A DNA stretch of 64,000 nucleotides from Microbacter margulisiae. Its GTDB lineage: Bacteria; Bacteroidota; Bacteroidia; Bacteroidales; Paludibacteraceae. Numbering within the stretch: the stretch's first letter is position 1; the number at the start of each line of letters is the position of its first letter. A model generated the notes under the pieces. That model ran no database searches. It saw only the letters and a list, made by a program, of their open reading frames with translations, and was not told the origin of the DNA. The position numbers and the translations under genes were made by a program. Location of the stretch: assembly GCF_014192515.1 (NCBI RefSeq), contig NZ_JACHYB010000002.1, positions 992,001 to 1,056,000 on the forward strand, given 5' to 3'. This document shows, in pieces, positions 47,641-57,124 of this stretch.

Positions 47641-49188
47641 TTATTGTATCTTCTTAAACAATTCTTTCATTGAAACCTTATTGCTTACAATCTCCGGTAG
47701 CTTGTCAATCGGAATGCGTTCCTGCAACATCGTATCGCGGTCGCGCAACGTAACAGCATTATCGGTCAGTGTTTCATGATCGATGGTAACACAGTAAGGC
47801 GTTCCGATAGCATCCTGTCGGCGGTAGCGCTTCCCGATGGAATCTTTTTCGTCATACTGGCACTTGAATTCGAACTTGAGATTATTCATGATTTCACGCG
47901 CTTTCTCCGGTAGCCCATCTTTCTTCACCAAAGGAAGTACGGCCAGCTTCACAGGAGCCAAAGCAGACGGCAATTTCAACACAACACGTGTTTCGCCACC
48001 TTCGAGTACTTCTTCCGTGTAAGCCGCTGCCATAATGGAAAGGAACATCCGGTCGACACCGATAGATGTCTCTATTACAAACGGAGTGTATGACTCATTT
48101 AATTCCGGATCGAAATATTTGATGCTCTTGCCCGAATATTTCTCGTGGCTGCTCAGGTCAAAATCTGTACGGGAATGGATTCCTTCCACTTCCTTAAACC
48201 CAAATGGCATTTCAAATTCAATATCGGTGGCTGCATTGGCATAATGTGCCAGTTTATCATGATCATGGAAACGATATTTATGATCTCCCAAACCTAAAGC
48301 TTTGTGCCATTTCAGGCGGGTTTCCTTCCATTGCTTAAACCATTGGAGTTCACTGCCGGGACGAACGAAGAACTGCATCTCCATCTGTTCAAATTCACGC
48401 ATACGGAAAATAAATTGCCGTGCCACAATTTCGTTACGGAATGCCTTCCCGATTTGTGCTATTCCAAAAGGAATTTTCATCCGGCCTGTCTTTTGCACAT
48501 TCAGGTAATTCACAAAAATACCCTGAGCGGTCTCGGGACGAAGGTAAATCTTCATTGCTCCATCTGCCGTCGACCCCATCTCAGTGGAAAACATCAGGTT
48601 AAACTGACGTACATCTGTCCAGTTTTTGGTGCCGCTGATGGGGCATACAATCTCGTAATCGAGAATAATTTGTTTCAACTCTGCCAAATCATTTTCATTT
48701 AATGCCTTGACAAAGCGGGTATGAATTTCATCGCGTTTAGACTGATGTTCCAGCACACGCGGATTGGTCTGGCGGAATAACCCGGCATCAAAAGACGCGC
48801 CAAAGCGTTTCGCCGCCTTTTCCACCTCTTTTTCAATCTTATCGTCATATTTAGCCAGCAACTCTTCGATGAGCACATCTGCACGGTAACGTTTTTTAGA
48901 ATCTTTATTGTCGATAAGCGGATCGTTGAAAGCATCCACGTGTCCCGAAGCCTTCCATGTGGTTGGATGCATAAAAATAGCCGCATCGATGCCTACCACA
49001 TTTTCGTTTAGCAGCACCATGCTGTCCCACCAGTAACGTTTGATGTTGTTTTTGAGTTCCACTCCATTTTGCCCATAATCGTAAACCGCGCCTAAGCCAT
49101 CATAAATTTCACTTGAAGGAAAAACAAACCCATATTCTTTGCAATGTGCAATCAGTTTCTTAAAAACTTCTTCTTGTTGTTGTGCCAT
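47641..49188 (-). CDS. glyS: Glycine--tRNA ligase (homodimeric type)
   Basis: A 515-residue class II synthetase of the alpha2 type. It has GLGAVYDYGQNGVELKNNIK, the motif-2 region RPETAQGIFVNYLNV and FRNEIVARQFIFRMREFEQM, and motif 3 around ETSIGVDRMFLSIMA; the anticodon-binding domain is at the C-terminus. The frame extends 20 codons up to 49248, but a -7 box at 49255-49262 places the transcript start at about that point, and the family starts at MAQQQEEVFKKLIAHCKEYG, so ATG 49188 is used. Confidence 0.95.
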   Translation of the reverse strand: MAQQQEEVFKKLIAHCKEYGFVFPSSEIYDGLGAVYDYGQNGVELKNNIKRYWWDSMVLLNENVVGIDAAIFMHPTTWKASGHVDAFNDPLIDNKDSKKRYRADVLIEELLAKYDDKIEKEVEKAAKRFGASFDAGLFRQTNPRVLEHQSKRDEIHTRFVKALNENDLAELKQIILDYEIVCPISGTKNWTDVRQFNLMFSTEMGSTADGAMKIYLRPETAQGIFVNYLNVQKTGRMKIPFGIAQIGKAFRNEIVARQFIFRMREFEQMEMQFFVRPGSELQWFKQWKETRLKWHKALGLGDHKYRFHDHDKLAHYANAATDIEFEMPFGFKEVEGIHSRTDFDLSSHEKYSGKSIKYFDPELNESYTPFVIETSIGVDRMFLSIMAAAYTEEVLEGGETRVVLKLPSALAPVKLAVLPLVKKDGLPEKAREIMNNLKFEFKCQYDEKDSIGKRYRRQDAIGTPYCVTIDHETLTDNAVTLRDRDTMLQERIPIDKLPEIVSNKVSMKELFKKIQ

Positions 49189-49254
49189 GATGAGTGATAA
49201 TAAAATAAAAAGAGAATGCGTGAGAACCTCTGCATTGCGATTCATCAACGCTCA

Positions 49255-49262
49255 CAAAGTTA
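49255..49262 (-). promoter_or_regulatory. -7 box of glyS
   Basis: TAACTTTG on the minus strand; no clear TTG at -33. Confidence 0.45.
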
Positions 49263-49292
49263 CGATATTTTTCGTACGTGGTAAAAAGCGGT

Positions 49293-49300
49293 TATCTTTG
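49293..49300 (+). promoter_or_regulatory. -7 box of the amidase gene
   Basis: TATCTTTG, about 110 nt before ATG 49409, back to back with the glyS box. No clear TTG upstream. Confidence 0.45.
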
Positions 49301-49408
49301 CTCGACATTCCGTTGGACTAAGGTAAATCCGGTTCAACATGACCGGACTCAAGCCAATGATTTTATATTAGTTTCACTAACCCTTACTGTGGAATAACAT
49401 ATCACCGC

Positions 49409-49948
49409 ATGAAATATCTTTCCGTTCTTTTCCTGTTTTTCTATTCTACTTTTTCTTTCGCGCAATCGCCTAAGATCATTGATTATACTGCAAGAGTTAA
49501 TTTTGGATTCCGTCACATGTCAAACCGAAAAATTGACGTTGTGGTAATTCATTCCACCTATTATGTGGGAAAGGATACCTTCAGTGTAGCCGGCGTACTC
49601 TCACAATTCCGCCGTTACAATGTCGCATCGCATTACCTGATCGACCGTAAAGGCAATATTTACCGTCTTGTCCCTGAAGCCGACGAAGCCTATCATGCCG
49701 GAAAAAGTATTCTTCCTGCCAACAGACGCGTCAATCTGAACGCAACTTCTATCGGAATCGAATTGATTAACACGCCCTCAACTCCTCCCGACAACCGACA
49801 ATACAAGGCGTTGGTAACATTGATCAAAAATATCAAACAACGCTACCCCATCCACTACATTGTGGGACACAGCGATATCGCCCCAAAACGCAAAACCGAT
49901 CCCTGGAATTTCAATTGGAAAAAGTTCCGGCAAATGATGGAGGAATAA
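49409..49948 (+). CDS. Exported N-acetylmuramoyl-L-alanine amidase
   Basis: A 179-residue amidase_2/PGRP-fold protein with a signal peptide (MKYLSVLFLFFYSTFSFAQ). Zn-binding and catalytic residues are in view: VVIHSTYY (His), ASHYLIDRKGNIYRLV, DEAYHAG, GIELINT and GHSDIAPKRKTDPWNF with the His and the K-x-DPG-like end. It cleaves the sugar-peptide bond of peptidoglycan in the periplasm. It is set alone between divergent glyS and a convergent barrel gene. Confidence 0.92.
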   Translation: MKYLSVLFLFFYSTFSFAQSPKIIDYTARVNFGFRHMSNRKIDVVVIHSTYYVGKDTFSVAGVLSQFRRYNVASHYLIDRKGNIYRLVPEADEAYHAGKSILPANRRVNLNATSIGIELINTPSTPPDNRQYKALVTLIKNIKQRYPIHYIVGHSDIAPKRKTDPWNFNWKKFRQMMEE

Positions 49949-49971
49949 AATAGCGATGGCTTGCCGAAAAA

Positions 49972-51075
49972 TCAGAAGGCATCAATGGTAGTGAGGTAAT
50001 ACTGTACCCCCTTGTAATAGTTGTTGTGGGTTACATCAAAACGGAAGTTTACATTGGCTTTCGTGACCCGGAAGCGGATCCCGGCTCCATAGGAAATTTT
50101 CAATCGGTAAATTGAGAAAGTCTTGCTGTTAAACACGTCACCCGTTGCACCAAACAGCGCTCCCCTAAAGTTTTTGTAAACAGGGAAGCGGTATTCCGCC
50201 TGTGTAGCAGCCATGACATTATCTCTGAAAACACCCGGTGTGAATCCTCTCAGCATATTTTCTCCCCCAATAGTAGTCAGAAACTGAAATGGGATAGCAT
50301 CCCCCAGCCTTGAATCGGTCAGGAACTGCCAGGCTAACACATTTTCTTTGTAAAGAGAGATATATTGCCGGAAATCATATCCCAGTTGCACAATATGATG
50401 CGAACTTCCCCACAAGGGATCGCAATAGAGGAAAGAAACTTTTGAATAAATCCCGCTGAGAGGATAATAACGGCTACTGCGCGAATCATAGGTTAACTCT
50501 CCTCCGATACCGATCATGGAATAAGGACTCCATCCGGTCGATTGTACACTGTAAGCCCTTCCTTTCAGACTATCTGCCAACAAAGCACGTTCCCGCTGGA
50601 ATGAGAACTGAAGCCCGAACAACAACCTCCGCGTTAAATAGCGCTGCGGCTGAATGTTGAGACTAAAACTCCGCGACGTATAGGGAATCGGATGATGCAA
50701 AAAGAGTTTGTTCGGATTATTCCCGATGCCTACAAAATAATTTGGGTATGACTTAATATTAAAGCTGGAAGAGAGAAACCATGATCCCCTTTTCCCCCAA
50801 TAAAGATGGGGATTGAGCGTTATATTAAACTGTCCCCGCTGTGTGAACACCGCACTGAACTCAAGACTGCTGATACGAACCGGATCAATGAAATGGAAAT
50901 AGTAACCTCCACTAAATCCTGCAGCATAACGCGTGTCAGGCTGATATGACAGAGAAGGCAAAGCATAGAATTTCATATTGGATATCATTTGAAGCAAAGA
51001 ATCCAACCTAATGCTCGCCGGAACAGTATTGGCAAACAACAAAAGAAAACATATCAAAACAGTTTGTTTCCACAT
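49972..51075 (-). CDS. Omp85-like surface antigen (BamA/TamA-family barrel without POTRA domains)
   Basis: A 367-residue exported protein (signal peptide MWKQTVLICFLLLFANTVPA). It consists of a beta-barrel with Omp85 features: GIGGELTYDSRSSRYYPLSGIYSKVSF, GGENMLRGFTPGVFRDN and the end VNFRFDVTHNN. The length leaves no room for POTRA repeats, so it is a barrel-only member of the bacterial surface antigen (D15) group. Substrate unknown. It lies 40 nt after thrC on the same strand, perhaps a read-through neighbour. Confidence 0.82.
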   Translation of the reverse strand: MWKQTVLICFLLLFANTVPASIRLDSLLQMISNMKFYALPSLSYQPDTRYAAGFSGGYYFHFIDPVRISSLEFSAVFTQRGQFNITLNPHLYWGKRGSWFLSSSFNIKSYPNYFVGIGNNPNKLFLHHPIPYTSRSFSLNIQPQRYLTRRLLFGLQFSFQRERALLADSLKGRAYSVQSTGWSPYSMIGIGGELTYDSRSSRYYPLSGIYSKVSFLYCDPLWGSSHHIVQLGYDFRQYISLYKENVLAWQFLTDSRLGDAIPFQFLTTIGGENMLRGFTPGVFRDNVMAATQAEYRFPVYKNFRGALFGATGDVFNSKTFSIYRLKISYGAGIRFRVTKANVNFRFDVTHNNYYKGVQYYLTTIDAF

Positions 51076-51115
51076 CGTTTTGCCTGTTTAAGGGGAATCT
51101 CCCTATTAGGAAAGG

Positions 51116-52420
51116 CTACGAACGCTTCTCCAGATAATTCTTCAGATCATCATATTGATTTGAAAGCGTTACGCTTTGTTTTTCTTTTTGCATAAACTGC
51201 TGTAATCGTGCTGGAACTGCAATCTGCTGATGAAGAATCGATTCTATTGTATCTTTAAATTTTGCCGGATGTGCTGTTTCCAGAAATAATCCCGTTTCAG
51301 CAGGTTGCAGGCTCTCTTCTAACGCAAGATATCCGCAAGCTCCGTGGGGATCGAGCAGGTAATGCGTTGTTTCGTAGCATCGCTTCACGCCTTCAGCTAT
51401 TGACTCGTCCGTGTAGCGGAATCCGGATATCTCTTTGCAAATCGCTTCATGTGACCCTTTGTACAGATCAAGGATACGGGCAAAGTTACTCGGATCGCCC
51501 ACGTCCATCGCATTGGCAATAGTAGCGACAGAAGCACGCGGCTCATATCTTCCTGTATTCAGATAGTTCAAGAAAATATCATTGCGGTTATTAGCAGCTA
51601 TAAACCGTTTCACAGGAAGCCCCATCTGTTTTGCAAACAATCCTGCCGTGATATTTCCGAAATTACCGCTTGGAACACTCACTACCACATTGTCGCTTTT
51701 CCCAACTTTTTTAAGCTGCGCATAGGCATTGAAATAGTAAAAAGCCTGTGGCAGGAAACGGGCTACATTGATTGAATTGGCTGAAGTCAGATTGAGTCTT
51801 CGGTTCAGTTCTTCATCCATAAAGGCTGTTTTTACCAACCGTTGGCAATCATCAAACGTTCCTTCAATCTCCAATGCCGTGATGTTATGCTCCAGCGTAG
51901 TGAACTGTTTTTCCTGTATTTCGCTGACCAGCCCTTTAGGATACAACACATCGACATGAATGCCTTTCACACCGAGAAATCCATTGGCAACAGCGCTTCC
52001 GGTATCTCCTGAAGTTGCTACCAATACATTCACGTCGGTCTGTCCCTGTTTCTTGATAAAATAACCCAGCAAACGCGCCATAAAACGCGCCCCGACATCC
52101 TTAAAGGCCATCGTCGGGCCGTGAAACAGCTCCAGGGTATAAATATCCGGTGCAACTCCCACCACCGGCGTTTCAAAACTCAACGTGTCATAGACAAGAT
52201 CTTTCAGGGTATCGGCTTCCATATCGTCGCCAAAGAAAGCATCAGCAACACGGTAAGCTATTTCCTGAAACGAAAGCCGCTCTATGGTTTGAAAAAAAGA
52301 TTCGGGCAACCGGCGGATCTGCTGTGGCATGTAAAGGCCCCTATCGGGGGCAAGCCCTTTCACAACAGCTTCCTGCAATGTCGCCTCCGGCGATTTATGA
52401 TTAGTGCTGTAATACAACAT
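51116..52420 (-). CDS. thrC: Threonine synthase
   Basis: A 434-residue PLP enzyme. YYSTNHKSPEATLQEAVVKG and LAPDRGLYMP open the N-terminal domain; LELFHGPTMAFKDVGARFMA contains the PLP-binding Lys; VLVATSGDTGSAVANGF and VSVPSGNFGNITAGLFAKQM bind the cofactor phosphate. It converts O-phosphohomoserine to threonine. thrA and thrB are not adjacent; instead it follows hisIE at 18 nt, so amino-acid genes of two pathways appear cotranscribed. Confidence 0.95.
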   Translation of the reverse strand: MLYYSTNHKSPEATLQEAVVKGLAPDRGLYMPQQIRRLPESFFQTIERLSFQEIAYRVADAFFGDDMEADTLKDLVYDTLSFETPVVGVAPDIYTLELFHGPTMAFKDVGARFMARLLGYFIKKQGQTDVNVLVATSGDTGSAVANGFLGVKGIHVDVLYPKGLVSEIQEKQFTTLEHNITALEIEGTFDDCQRLVKTAFMDEELNRRLNLTSANSINVARFLPQAFYYFNAYAQLKKVGKSDNVVVSVPSGNFGNITAGLFAKQMGLPVKRFIAANNRNDIFLNYLNTGRYEPRASVATIANAMDVGDPSNFARILDLYKGSHEAICKEISGFRYTDESIAEGVKRCYETTHYLLDPHGACGYLALEESLQPAETGLFLETAHPAKFKDTIESILHQQIAVPARLQQFMQKEKQSVTLSNQYDDLKNYLEKRS

Positions 52421-52438
52421 GAAAATGAATAGATTGGA

Positions 52439-53035
52439 TTATTCTTTGTGGCGTTTTTTCAGCTCGCGTGCCAGATCTTCAATGCGGTGTCCCTTAGCTG
52501 TCAGCAGGACTATGAGATGATAAATCATATCCGAAGCTTCATAGATCAGACCTTCGTCCGTTCCGTTGGTTGCTTCGATCACCGTTTCCACAGCCTCTTC
52601 GCCCACTTTTTGTGCCATACGGTTAATTCCCTTTTTGAACAACGAAGTGGTGTATGAACCTTCGGGCATCTCTTCTTTCCGTTTCTCAATGAAATCCTGC
52701 AGGTAACGCAGGAAGAGGATATCTTCGCTATTGGTCTCCGCCCAGCAGGTATCTGTGCCCAGATGGCAAACCGGTCCGGCCGGATGTACCTTCACCAGCA
52801 ATGTATCGTTGTCACAATCGGAAGCAATCGACACAAGATGCAAATAATTGCCGCTTTCTTCCCCTTTTGTCCAAAGTTTCTGGCGGCTGCGGCTGTAAAA
52901 CGTCACCAACTTCGTTTCCAACGTCTTCCGGTAAGCCTCTTCATTCATATATCCCATCATCAGGACTGCATGGGTAACAGCGTCCTGGATAATGGCGGGA
53001 ACCAATCCGCCACCTTTGTTGAAATCTATTTCCAT
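52439..53035 (-). CDS. hisIE: Bifunctional phosphoribosyl-AMP cyclohydrolase / phosphoribosyl-ATP diphosphatase
   Basis: A 198-residue HisI-HisE fusion. The HisI half (1 to about 105) has MMGYMNEEAYRKTLET, SRSRQKLWTKGEESGN and the metal-binding CDNDTLLVKVHPAGPVCH with a further TDTCW. The HisE half (about 115-198) has KKGINRMAQKVGEEAVETVI and DMIYHLIVLL. It performs steps 2 and 3 of histidine synthesis. It follows hisA after 51 nt; hisF, which usually sits between them in Bacteroidales, is absent. Confidence 0.95.
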   Translation of the reverse strand: MEIDFNKGGGLVPAIIQDAVTHAVLMMGYMNEEAYRKTLETKLVTFYSRSRQKLWTKGEESGNYLHLVSIASDCDNDTLLVKVHPAGPVCHLGTDTCWAETNSEDILFLRYLQDFIEKRKEEMPEGSYTTSLFKKGINRMAQKVGEEAVETVIEATNGTDEGLIYEASDMIYHLIVLLTAKGHRIEDLARELKKRHKE

Positions 53036-53086
53036 TCTGTAAGAAGTTATTCCGGAGGTCAGATTAAAATCCTTCCACCGGGAACA

Positions 53087-53806
53087 TTATAAATATTTTC
53101 GTAAGTCTTTCAGTTGAATCCGTCCTTCATAAATCGCTTTCCCGAAAACCACGGCAGGTACTCCCGCTTCGGACAATGCATCGATATCTTCCATACCGCT
53201 TACGCCTCCGCTGGCAATAAGATGCAATGCCGGGAAATGTGCCAATATCTTTTGGTAAAGAGCTATTGAAGGGCCCTCCAGCATTCCGTCCCTGGCAATA
53301 TCGGTACAGAGCACATGATGGATTCCTTTGTTTACATATTGCTCTATGAAAGGAATTAAGTCGAGGTTGGTCTTTTCCATCCAGCCGCTAATGGCAATCT
53401 GTTCATGTTGCACATCAGCTCCCAGGATGATCTTCTCAGCCCCGTAACGTTCCATCCATGCAGTAAAAAGACCGGGCTTCTTCACAGCAACACTGCCTCC
53501 TGTCACCATCGCGGCACCGCTTTCGAAAGCGATACGCACATCATCGTCGCTCTTCAGTCCGCCTCCAAAATCAATTACCAGATGGGTATGAGACGCAATC
53601 CGCTCCAGAACAGCATGATTGACGATATGTTGCGCTTTAGCGCCATCCAGATCGACCAGATGCAACCGCCGGATACCTTCTGCTTCAAATTGCAGGGCTA
53701 TTTCCAAAGGGTTTTCGTTATAGACTTTCTTCTGTGCATAATCGCCCTGGGAAAGGCGTACACACTTACCATCAATCACATCTATCGCCGGAATTATTTC
53801 AATCAT
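53087..53806 (-). CDS. hisA: Phosphoribosylformimino-5-aminoimidazole carboxamide ribotide isomerase
   Basis: A 239-residue (beta/alpha)8 barrel. IIPAIDVIDGKCVRLSQGDY carries the catalytic Asp; LHLVDLDGA, VIDFGGGLKSDDDV, IILGADV, CTDIARDGM with the second Asp, and LIASGGVSGMEDI are the phosphate-binding and catalytic blocks. It is HisA rather than HisF by the LSQGDY start and lack of the cyclase motif. A -7 box (TATCTTTG, 53848-53841, minus) lies 35 nt upstream, so it begins the hisA-hisIE-thrC run; hisH and hisF are not adjacent. Confidence 0.95.
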   Translation of the reverse strand: MIEIIPAIDVIDGKCVRLSQGDYAQKKVYNENPLEIALQFEAEGIRRLHLVDLDGAKAQHIVNHAVLERIASHTHLVIDFGGGLKSDDDVRIAFESGAAMVTGGSVAVKKPGLFTAWMERYGAEKIILGADVQHEQIAISGWMEKTNLDLIPFIEQYVNKGIHHVLCTDIARDGMLEGPSIALYQKILAHFPALHLIASGGVSGMEDIDALSEAGVPAVVFGKAIYEGRIQLKDLRKYL

Positions 53807-54478
53807 GAAGCAAACAGGATCAAAAAACTAAATCATGTTACAAAGATAGTGGTTTTTCCATAAAGAGACCATATGGCTCTTCCGCTCCTCCTGAAATACA
53901 CTTTCAAACACCATCCTGATTGATTCCAGACAAGCATTGCTGGTGCAGTACACCCATACCGGTGAGTCTTTCTAATCATTAACGGAATAAACGATTCAAT
54001 TGACAATGAGGAGCTGAATTATTCCCCTCTGTTCTTTTCAATTTCCTGCCATTTATTACCCTGTCATTCTATCTATTGTTGAAAAGCCCGACTGTTATTC
54101 CTCTCTTTTTCAGGGAATGTCAGTGCTTCCTCTGCTCTTTTTCCGCTATTATAGTTTCCATATCCGATTTTTCAGCACTCAACTACCTTTTGACAAGACC
54201 TACAACCTTTTCGCTCTTGCATATATTGGTTTTGTTTGCATTTGCAGATATCTCTCTGCTGTTTTTTGTGCTTCCGCTTGCGTTCGCCGGTCTATTGTCA
54301 ATGTTCAACATTCAACTGACGGACTCAGCAAAGCATAAACACCATTTAATCATTTCTTTGATAAAACAGGGATACAACAGTTTTGTCATGACATAAATCT
54401 TGCGTTTATATCTGGCATTGAAAGGTGACTAAGCAAGCAAAAACCGCTTATTCCCAATTTGATACACTGATAATTTTC
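53807..54478. other. Gene-poor stretch
   Basis: About 670 bp. Past the hisA promoter no convincing gene is seen. Overlapping open frames at 54076-54396 (TTG start) and 54117-54338 are short, hydrophobic and without recognisable family, and may be chance. Confidence 0.4.
53841..53848 (-). promoter_or_regulatory. -7 box of the hisA-hisIE-thrC run
   Basis: TATCTTTG on the minus strand; no well-placed TTG at -33. Confidence 0.5.
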
Positions 54479-55390
54479 TTAATTGTTATAGCCCGGAGCG
54501 ACCTTATGAATATATTTTTCTTGCAAAAGGAGAGGTTCCACGGTATATCCAAGTTTTCTCAACTGGTGGATTAAACCTGACTTCCCGATCAAATGGATAA
54601 ATCCTACGTCGATAAAGCAGGATTGCTTTTTTATCAGGCCCGGCAATTCTTTCATCCAGGCAGCATTGCGGTCATCAAACATCAATTGCTTTTCGGCAGG
54701 TGTCAGGCTGTCATCTTCGTCGTTAAGCGTCTCAACCCTGACCATATTGCCTGCCAGATAGGCCGTCGTCAACTCATTCACCTGTTCAAGTCCTTGTTGG
54801 CTGTGTTTTATGTCATTCATCAATATGTCGGCCTGACGTTCCAGAGGGATCGTATTAAACAATATGTTGGCCTCCTGTTCCGGAGTTTCCAGCCCGATCA
54901 CTTTTTTATGGTTAGCTTCTGCATTTTTCTGAAAAATGACATCCACCCCTTCGGGTTGTTTGCTGAATCCCATCATCTTTGTGTACATCATAACCGAAAA
55001 CATCATATCCAGCAACATCGGTTTCACATTGCCCAATTGACTCAGCCCCACCTGCATCAGGTTTTTAAATTCATAATCCACCATGGCATAGTCCTGCGGA
55101 GTCAGCAGCTCTTTCAAGGTAGTATCCTGCATCATTTCAGCTTCCTCCATTGTGGCCTTGATATCGGGATTATTCAGATCCATCTCCCCCACAACAGCAT
55201 CTGCCTTTCCACTAAGCGCCAGTATCTGATCAAATCCCTTAATGCGATCTTTATCAATCAAATGATGCGTTCCGAACAGATAACTGGGCTTTACCAGTCC
55301 GTTCCCCGAAATTTTCCACAACAATTGAGCATTCGCACACCCTGCGACCATCCAGACGATCACAGCAACGAAAGAAACCCGCTTATTCAT
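54479..55390 (-). CDS. TraB/GumN (TIKI-like) family lipoprotein
   Basis: A 303-residue exported protein with lipobox VAGC (Cys18). It has the family start LLWKISGNGLVKPSYLFGTHH containing the GTHH motif, a conserved acidic VVGEMDLN, the second motif KKVIGLETPEQEANIL and the terminal CFIDVGFIHLIGKSGLI-type block with G-x-x-H-L. TraB/GumN proteins share a fold with TIKI metalloproteases; the conserved His and Glu are present. Substrate unknown. It stands alone. Confidence 0.88.
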   Translation of the reverse strand: MNKRVSFVAVIVWMVAGCANAQLLWKISGNGLVKPSYLFGTHHLIDKDRIKGFDQILALSGKADAVVGEMDLNNPDIKATMEEAEMMQDTTLKELLTPQDYAMVDYEFKNLMQVGLSQLGNVKPMLLDMMFSVMMYTKMMGFSKQPEGVDVIFQKNAEANHKKVIGLETPEQEANILFNTIPLERQADILMNDIKHSQQGLEQVNELTTAYLAGNMVRVETLNDEDDSLTPAEKQLMFDDRNAAWMKELPGLIKKQSCFIDVGFIHLIGKSGLIHQLRKLGYTVEPLLLQEKYIHKVAPGYNN

Positions 55391-55841
55391 TGTTTATAAT
55401 TTATTTAGTCGTAAGGAGTAGTGATCCTCTAAATATTCGCTTCAAATATCTCCATTAAGGTTAACCATTTTATCTCCACTAAAGCTATCAGCACGAAAGA
55501 AATCCTCTTCCGCAGCACTCTGGGCCGGTGTTTCTGTTTTTAAGAATCTACATCATTTTGCTCCGTCAAATATAATTCTTTTTTCAACAAAAATATAAAA
55601 ACAGTTTTTTATTCCTGTAGCGAAGAGCAATAGCTTCAATTTTCTCTTTACGGATGCAGGTTAGAGCAAATACCAGGCAAAACAACCAGATATCAAAGCT
55701 TGCTCCTGTATTATATCTACATTTCTGCCTTTACAAGACATTGTGGTTAAGAGACAGCCCTACGACCTGTTTTTATTTTGTTTATTGAAAGAGTCCTGCT
55801 CATTTGTATATATCATTTCCACAATTCGCCTCGATAAAACG
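55391..55841. other. Intergenic region without recognised features
   Basis: About 450 bp between two minus-strand genes. One -7-like box (TATATTTG, minus, 55574-55567) without a spaced TTG; nothing else seen. Confidence 0.35.
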
Positions 55842-56120
55842 TTATTGATTATCTGTTTTATGGATGGTATCTGGTCTTTTTAGCTTCAACAAAACAGCTA
55901 TGATAAGCAAAATATTTGCAACCACATATCCAATGATTAACCACAACCAGAAAAGGAGAGTTTTAGACTGCGCTGCCTTGACCTGCAACACACTGGCAAC
56001 CTTATCCGCTGGATTTGTAGCTTCATACGTTAACGACAGACGGGTGTTAAACACGCCGTACAAAGCGATTAACACAATGAAAATGCTGACAACTAACCAT
56101 ATTTTAAGCGATCTCTTCAT
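55842..56120 (-). CDS. Small hypothetical membrane protein
   Basis: A 92-residue protein with two membrane helices (IWLVVSIFIVLIALYGVF and TLLFWLWLIIGYVVANILLII) separated by a 35-residue loop, and a short charged C-terminus (KLKRPDTIHKTDNQ). No family recognised. A -7-like box TATGTTTG (minus, 56227-56220) lies about 100 nt upstream. It looks like a real gene by composition, but it lacks context. Confidence 0.55.
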   Translation of the reverse strand: MKRSLKIWLVVSIFIVLIALYGVFNTRLSLTYEATNPADKVASVLQVKAAQSKTLLFWLWLIIGYVVANILLIIAVLLKLKRPDTIHKTDNQ

Positions 56121-56453
56121 GTTATTCTGTTCTTATTTGATTATTTTTGATCATTTCCCGTAGAAGTCCATATTTGACAGAAGCATAATTTGTCTGTGAT
56201 TATTTTCTCTTTCCTTCCGCAAACATACGTCTAATTTTTAGCAAACTACATACCATGCGGGAGAATCTTCACACAAAGTAAAACAAAAAATCGCTCTTTT
56301 GAAAATTAACCAAAAACACACTAACTGTCAATTCATTGCAGATAGAGTACTGACAACTGCGGAAGCATCCGGAATGTCTCGTAAAAAAGCCGATCAGTAA
56401 AACAACTTCCACTCCAACGATAATAAAGTTGTGGGCTGCTATGATTATGCTGG

Positions 56454-56484
56454 TTTGTCACGTTTGTTTTTATTGCTACTTTTG
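56454..56484 (+). promoter_or_regulatory. Promoter of the GNAT gene
   Basis: TTTG (56454-56457), 19-nt spacer, TACTTTTG (56477-56484). It predicts transcription from about 56491 and a leader near 107 nt, and so rules out the longer start at 56487. Confidence 0.7.
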
Positions 56485-56597
56485 TTTTGGCATTGGCTGC
56501 GCCTGAAGCTACACATGAGGATTTGGGAAGAAGTCAACCTATTATATCCTTCTTTCACACTGAAGGTTCATTATTCATTGGTAATTACAAGCACACT

Positions 56598-57089
56598 ATG
56601 ATAGTCAGAAAAGCGTCTGTCGCCGATATTGATACACAACTGAAAATGTTTGATCATGCCCGATCCGTTATGCGCAACTCCGGGAATATAACTCAATGGA
56701 CAGGCGGTTATCCTTCGCGCGAAGTGGTAGAAAGCGATATTGCTTCAGGTAACAGTTATGTATGTGTGGACGATGCGGGCGAGATCGTTGCCACTTTCTA
56801 TTTCAGGCAGGGTGACGATCCCACTTATGCCTATATTGAGAACGGGCAGTGGCTTAATGACCGTCCTTACGGTGTGGTTCACCGCCTTGCGTCAAGCGGC
56901 AAAGTAAAAGGTATGGGAACATATTGTCTGGAGTGGTGTTTCGGGCAATGCTCCAATCTCCGTGTTGATACCCATCGCGATAACCGCATCATGCAGTCGG
57001 TATTTACAAAGAACGGCTTTGTGGAGTGTGGCATCATCTATCTTACAAACGGTGCCCCGCGGCTGGCTTTCCAGAAATGCATGCCATGA
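56598..57089 (+). CDS. GNAT family N-acetyltransferase
   Basis: From ATG 56598 the product is 163 residues: MIVRKASVADIDTQLKMFDH, VCVDDAGEIVATFYFRQGDD, then VHRLASSGKVKGMGTYCLEW as the acetyl-CoA loop region and LRVDTHRDNRIMQSVFTKNG, VECGIIYL, which complete a GNAT fold. Close relatives are found widely in Bacteroidales; the substrate is unknown. Its 3' end lies 36 bp from the breakpoint of an RHS fragment on the other strand, so this gene marks the boundary between core and accessory DNA. Confidence 0.88.
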   Translation: MIVRKASVADIDTQLKMFDHARSVMRNSGNITQWTGGYPSREVVESDIASGNSYVCVDDAGEIVATFYFRQGDDPTYAYIENGQWLNDRPYGVVHRLASSGKVKGMGTYCLEWCFGQCSNLRVDTHRDNRIMQSVFTKNGFVECGIIYLTNGAPRLAFQKCMP

Positions 57090-57124
57090 TGGTTTGATAT
57101 GTAAAAATGCCGGTTCTGCCGTCT

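Noticed and set aside
54076..54396. Hypothetical hydrophobic protein in the hisA-TraB gap
   Set aside because: TTG start, no family, and a competing overlapping frame; kept as gene-poor DNA.
54593..55399. A 268-residue plus-strand frame antisense to the TraB/GumN gene
   Set aside because: His/Phe-rich shadow composition; the minus strand has a full family match.
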